A stretch of DNA of 64,000 bases. Origin: Bosea sp. NBC_00550 (GTDB taxonomy: Bacteria > Pseudomonadota > Alphaproteobacteria > Rhizobiales > Beijerinckiaceae). The notes below the pieces were generated by a model. That model was not told where the DNA came from and searched no databases. It saw only the letters and a list, made by a program, of their open reading frames with translations. The translations under genes were made by a program, and so were the position numbers. Below are positions 61,321-64,000 of this stretch, piece by piece. Location: the NCBI RefSeq assembly GCF_026020075.1, contig NZ_CP102772.1:4368501-4432500 (forward strand), read 5' to 3'. The first letter of the stretch is position 1. Every line of letters starts with the position of its first letter.

Positions 61321-61926
61321 TCAGGCGACGAGGGCGAGCTCGGCGTTGGCGTTGCGGATCGCTTCCTCGCGCGATTCCGGGCCGTAGCCCAGCTTCTCGG
61401 CGCGGATGAAGGTGACTTCGGTGATGCCGGCGAAGCCGAGCATCGTGCGCAGATGCGGCTCCTGCGAGTCCATCGCCTGGGCCGGGCCGCTGCTGTAGAG
61501 GCCGCCGCGGCTCTCGACGATGATGGCGCGCTTGCCCTTGAGCAGGCCCTCCGGGCCGGCTTCGCTGTAGCGGAAGGTGACGCCGGCGCGCAGCACGTAG
61601 TCGAACCAGCTCTTCAGGGTGGAGGGAATGCCGAAATTATACATCGGCGCGCCGATGACGATGGTGTCGGCGGCCTTCAGCTCATCGACCAGCGCGTTGG
61701 AGAGGGCGAGCGCCTCGCGCTGCGCCGGAGTCTCGGTGACGCCGGCACGCACCGCAGCCGTCGTTTCGGCGTTGAGATGCGGGATGGGATTGGCGTCGAG
61801 GTCGCGCTCGATGACGCGAAGGCCCGGATTCTGGCTGTGCAGGCGCTCGACCGTGCTTCGGACGAGCTGCTTAGAGACCGAGTCGGGGCCGGAGGCGCTG
61901 CTGTTGAGGACGAGGACGGTGGCCAT
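61321..61926 (-). CDS. azoR: FMN-dependent NADH-azoreductase
   Basis: 201 aa from the ATG at 61926. The flavodoxin-like fold is shown by VLVLNSSASGPDSVSKQLV (FMN phosphate loop), IVIGAPMYNFGIPSTLKSWF (the PMYNF motif of AzoR) and the substrate loop SRGGLYSS. It reduces azo bonds and, physiologically, quinones in two-electron steps with NADH, protecting against thiol or quinone stress. The gene is divergent from a LysR regulator with an operator-like palindrome between them and ends at a strong terminator. Confidence 0.95.
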   Translation of the reverse strand: MATVLVLNSSASGPDSVSKQLVRSTVERLHSQNPGLRVIERDLDANPIPHLNAETTAAVRAGVTETPAQREALALSNALVDELKAADTIVIGAPMYNFGIPSTLKSWFDYVLRAGVTFRYSEAGPEGLLKGKRAIIVESRGGLYSSGPAQAMDSQEPHLRTMLGFAGITEVTFIRAEKLGYGPESREEAIRNANAELALVA

Positions 61927-61969
61927 GATGATGCTTCCTGTGTCGGAATGATCTCGATGGCCTGCAAGG

Positions 61970-61991
61970 TAGTGGTTCACGAACCGCACTA
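61970..61991. promoter_or_regulatory. LysR-type operator palindrome between azoR and the LysR gene
   Basis: The sequence tagtggttcacgaaccgcac carries GGTTC-AC-GAACC (61974-61985) inside a wider imperfect palindrome TAGTGGTTC...GAACCgcACTA. Its position 44 bp upstream of azoR and 52 bp upstream of the regulator fits shared control. Confidence 0.6.
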
Positions 61992-62037
61992 GAACCGCCA
62001 TAATAGGGACCAGACTGTTGCTGCAGGAGGAACGCCG

Positions 62038-63030
62038 ATGGCGGAGCTCGACGATATCCGAAGCTTCATTGCCGTGGTTGATGCCGGCGGTTTCGGCCGG
62101 GCGGCGCAGACCCTCGGTGTGGCGAAGTCGATCGTCAGCCGCCGCGTCAGCCGGCTGGAGGAAGAGCTCGGCACGCGCCTGCTCAGCCGCACGACGCGCG
62201 GCGTGAGCGCGACCGAGGCCGGGCTCGAATTCAAAGCGCGCAGCGAGCGCATCCTGGCCGAGCTGAACGAGGCGCGCGAGGCCGTGGCGCAGCAGGCGGG
62301 CGGGGTCGCGGGCCGTTTGCGGCTCGCAATGCCGCTCACCTTCGGCAACAGGCATGTCGCGCCGCTGCTGGGCGATCTGGCGCAGACCTATCCGCGGCTG
62401 GAGATCGACGTGCAGGCGAGCGACCGCTATGTCGACCTGATCGGCGAGCGTTTCGATGCCGCGATCCGCATCGGCTCCCTCAAGGATTCCAGCCTGATCG
62501 CGCGCCGCATCGCACCGGTCCACGCCACCGTCGTCGGCAGCCCGGCCTATCTGGAGCGGCGGGGGCGCCCGGCGACGCCGGCCGATCTGCACGACCATGA
62601 CTGCCTGCTCTATAGCGGCACGGCCGATCAGGACTGGGTCTTCCGCGCCGGCAAGCGCTGGGTCTCGGAGCGGCCGGCGGGGCGCATGCATTCCGACAGC
62701 GGCGACACGCTGCTCGCCTGGGCGATCGCGGGCCTTGGGCTCGCCGTCCTGCCGACCTTCATCGCCTCGGATGGCATCCGCTCCGGCGCGGTCGAGCCGA
62801 TCCTGCTGGACTATCCGATGCCGACGCGCGCGTTGTATGTCGTGCGCCCGCCGGGAGCCTATGTGCCCGGCAAGGTCAGGGTGCTGATCGACCTGCTTGT
62901 CGAGCGCTTCGGCGGCACGCCCTACTGGGACCCCTGTCAGATGGAGGCCCATCATCGCGGCATCAGGCTGGACGAACCCCTGAGCAGCCAGCTCACGCCC
63001 GCCGCGGAGCCGGAATATCAAGTGGCGTGA
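62038..63030 (+). CDS. LysR-family transcriptional regulator
   Basis: 330 aa. The N-terminal winged helix-turn-helix covers residues 3-60 (FGRAAQTLGVAKSIVSRRVS, then RLEEELGTRLLSR). A linker helix and the periplasmic-binding-like effector domain follow (about 95-300), with GRLRLAMPLTFGNRHVAPLL and IAGLGLAVLPTFIAS. It lies divergent to azoR, 111 bp apart, and very probably activates that gene in response to a quinone- or azo-type compound. The C-terminal 30 residues extend beyond the usual domain end. Confidence 0.93.
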   Translation: MAELDDIRSFIAVVDAGGFGRAAQTLGVAKSIVSRRVSRLEEELGTRLLSRTTRGVSATEAGLEFKARSERILAELNEAREAVAQQAGGVAGRLRLAMPLTFGNRHVAPLLGDLAQTYPRLEIDVQASDRYVDLIGERFDAAIRIGSLKDSSLIARRIAPVHATVVGSPAYLERRGRPATPADLHDHDCLLYSGTADQDWVFRAGKRWVSERPAGRMHSDSGDTLLAWAIAGLGLAVLPTFIASDGIRSGAVEPILLDYPMPTRALYVVRPPGAYVPGKVRVLIDLLVERFGGTPYWDPCQMEAHHRGIRLDEPLSSQLTPAAEPEYQVA

Positions 63031-63108
63031 TCTCGCGCATCACGCGAATTCGCGTGGTTTCCTTGGCGGGTTTCGGCACTCTTCCCGCGGTCTCATCTGG
63101 AGGAAGCG

Positions 63109-63717
63109 ATGCTGCTCGTCGGAATGCTCGATAGCCCTTATGTCCGCCGCGCCGCGATCACGGGCACCTTGCTGGAAGTCCCCTTCGAGCACCGCTCGGT
63201 CTCGGTGTTCCGGCACATGGACGCTTTCCGGGAGATCAACCCGCTGATCAAGGCGCCGACATTGGTCGCCGACGACGGCATCGTCATCAGCGAATCCCTG
63301 CTCATCATCCAGCATTTCGAGGATGTGGCCGGCCGCTCGTTGCGTCCGATCGAGGGCGTGGCCCGCCGGCGCGACCTGTCGCTCACCGGTATCGGCATCG
63401 TCGCCGCCGACAAGGCGGTCTCGGTCGAATACGAGCGCAAGCGGCCGGAAGCGCAGCGCTATGCGCCCTGGCAGGAGCGGATCGTCGCCCAGCTGCATAC
63501 GGCGCTCGATCTGCTCGATGCGGCTGCGAAGGAGGGCGAACTCTCTGCGGGGCCGGAATTGCTGCCGAGCGACATCGCCGCCGCCATCGCCTGGGGTTTC
63601 TGCCGTTTCGTGATCCCGGAATTCGTGCCGGAGGAGCGTTGGCAGGCTCTGGCTGAGCAGGCGCGAGCCTGCGAGGCGCTCGACGTCTTCAAGGCCTGGC
63701 CGATCAACCGGGAATAG
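63109..63717 (+). CDS. Glutathione S-transferase-like protein
   Basis: 202 aa. The thioredoxin-like N-terminal half has GMLDSPYVRRAAITGTLLEV, NPLIKAPTLVADDG (the cis-Pro) and ISESLLIIQHFED (the glutathione-binding ES motif). The C-terminal half is all-helical. The catalytic residue is likely Ser9 rather than Tyr or Cys. It would conjugate or reduce electrophiles with glutathione. It follows the LysR gene on the same strand and may share a detoxification context with azoR. Confidence 0.88.
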   Translation: MLLVGMLDSPYVRRAAITGTLLEVPFEHRSVSVFRHMDAFREINPLIKAPTLVADDGIVISESLLIIQHFEDVAGRSLRPIEGVARRRDLSLTGIGIVAADKAVSVEYERKRPEAQRYAPWQERIVAQLHTALDLLDAAAKEGELSAGPELLPSDIAAAIAWGFCRFVIPEFVPEERWQALAEQARACEALDVFKAWPINRE

Positions 63718-63718
63718 C

Positions 63719-64000
63719 TCAGTTCTGGACGAAATTCGTCGGGAGCGGGCGGACCGCCGGGCCGGTGAAGGCGCCGGGCTTGGCGTCTACCGGATCGGCA
63801 TGGCTGAAGCCGAGCGCGGCGGCCGGGCTTGGGCCGGCGATCGGCGCGGCCGATGGGCCCGCAGCCTTGGAGCGTGCCGTCGCGACATTGACAGGCCTGC
63901 CCGGCGAAACGGTCGTGCGCGCCACCGTGGCGAACAGCGAATTCAGGCCCGAGCGATCCATCGGCTCCGGCTCTTCCGGCTCGGCGGCGACGGGAACCGA
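63719..64000 (-). CDS. C-terminal end of a Pro/Ala-rich hypothetical protein (continues beyond window)
   Basis: The frame is open from base 64000 to the stop at 63719-63721, giving 93 residues that include SVPVAAEPEEPEPMDRSGLN and a low-complexity Pro/Ala/Gly tail ending PTNFVQN. No domain is visible in this part. The in-frame ATG at 63961 could be an internal Met. The gene ends one base from the stop of the GST-like gene on the opposite strand. Confidence 0.5.
   Translation of the reverse strand, partial: SVPVAAEPEEPEPMDRSGLNSLFATVARTTVSPGRPVNVATARSKAAGPSAAPIAGPSPAAALGFSHADPVDAKPGAFTGPAVRPLPTNFVQN

Noticed and set aside
61321..63021. Very long minus-strand frame continuing upstream of azoR through the LysR gene
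   Set aside because: The conserved azoreductase starts at 61926; the upstream extension is antisense to the LysR coding region and has no similarity to a protein family.
1..64000. CRISPR arrays, rRNA genes, prophage structural genes, replication origins
   Set aside because: I looked for regularly spaced repeats, rRNA signatures, phage head/tail proteins and DnaA-box clusters and saw none.

Overview
The window is high-GC chromosomal DNA, apparently from an alphaproteobacterium of the order Hyphomicrobiales. A Bosea-like or Methylobacterium-like relative is my best guess, from the protein families, the codon bias, the methanogen-output-domain protein and rhizobial-type intergenic palindromes; no rRNA or marker gene is present to settle it. 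Both ends cut through genes.

Layout. (1) 1-3.9 kb: a signalling block on the minus strand (partial response regulator; a sensor-domain protein, histidine kinase and NarL/LuxR-type regulator with overlapping ends) and a divergent Crp/Fnr regulator. (2) 3.9-42.2 kb: a large surface-polysaccharide locus. It has a glycosyltransferase, a methyltransferase, an O-antigen polymerase/ligase fused to a beta-helix domain, a flippase, two GDP-mannose pyrophosphorylase paralogues, an ExoF/Wza-like export protein, UDP-xylose synthase, a WecG/TagA-type transferase, GDP-mannose 3,5-epimerase, an initiating sugar-phosphate transferase, a Wzc/ExoP-like co-polymerase, and a type I secretion ABC/HlyD pair directly behind a secreted-looking beta-helix protein. 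(3) Inside this locus, at 10.1-23.1 kb, sits a three-protein NRPS-PKS assembly line: A(Thr?)-PCP, then KS-AT-ACP-aminotransferase-C-A(Gly?)-PCP, then C-TE. Its phosphopantetheinyl transferase is translationally coupled to the flippase gene. (4) 42.5-54.4 kb: tRNA-Arg(CCG), a partial inverted tRNA copy and a 28-bp direct repeat enclosing about 11.5 kb of accessory and stress genes (SulP transporter, phospholipase D-like enzyme, DUF2252, K+ channel, AI-2E-type permease, phenylalanine hydroxylase) mixed with gene remnants. (5) 54.4-60.9 kb: a GntR-regulated uptake and catabolism cluster with two amidohydrolases and an NMT1-type ABC transporter. (6) 60.9-64 kb: a decayed polyamine-type permease gene, azoreductase with divergent LysR regulator, a GST-like protein and a partial hypothetical gene.

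How the genes may work together: nucleotide sugars (GDP-mannose, GDP-L-galactose, UDP-xylose) feed a Wzx/Wzy-type polysaccharide pathway. The embedded assembly line is predicted to make a short aminated peptide-polyketide (Thr - C2 with beta-amine - Gly). Because its PPTase is coupled to the flippase and the polymerase carries an extra periplasmic beta-helix domain, a peptide-decorated polysaccharide, or a separate small metabolite made by a hitch-hiking cluster, are the two main hypotheses. This link is inference from gene order.
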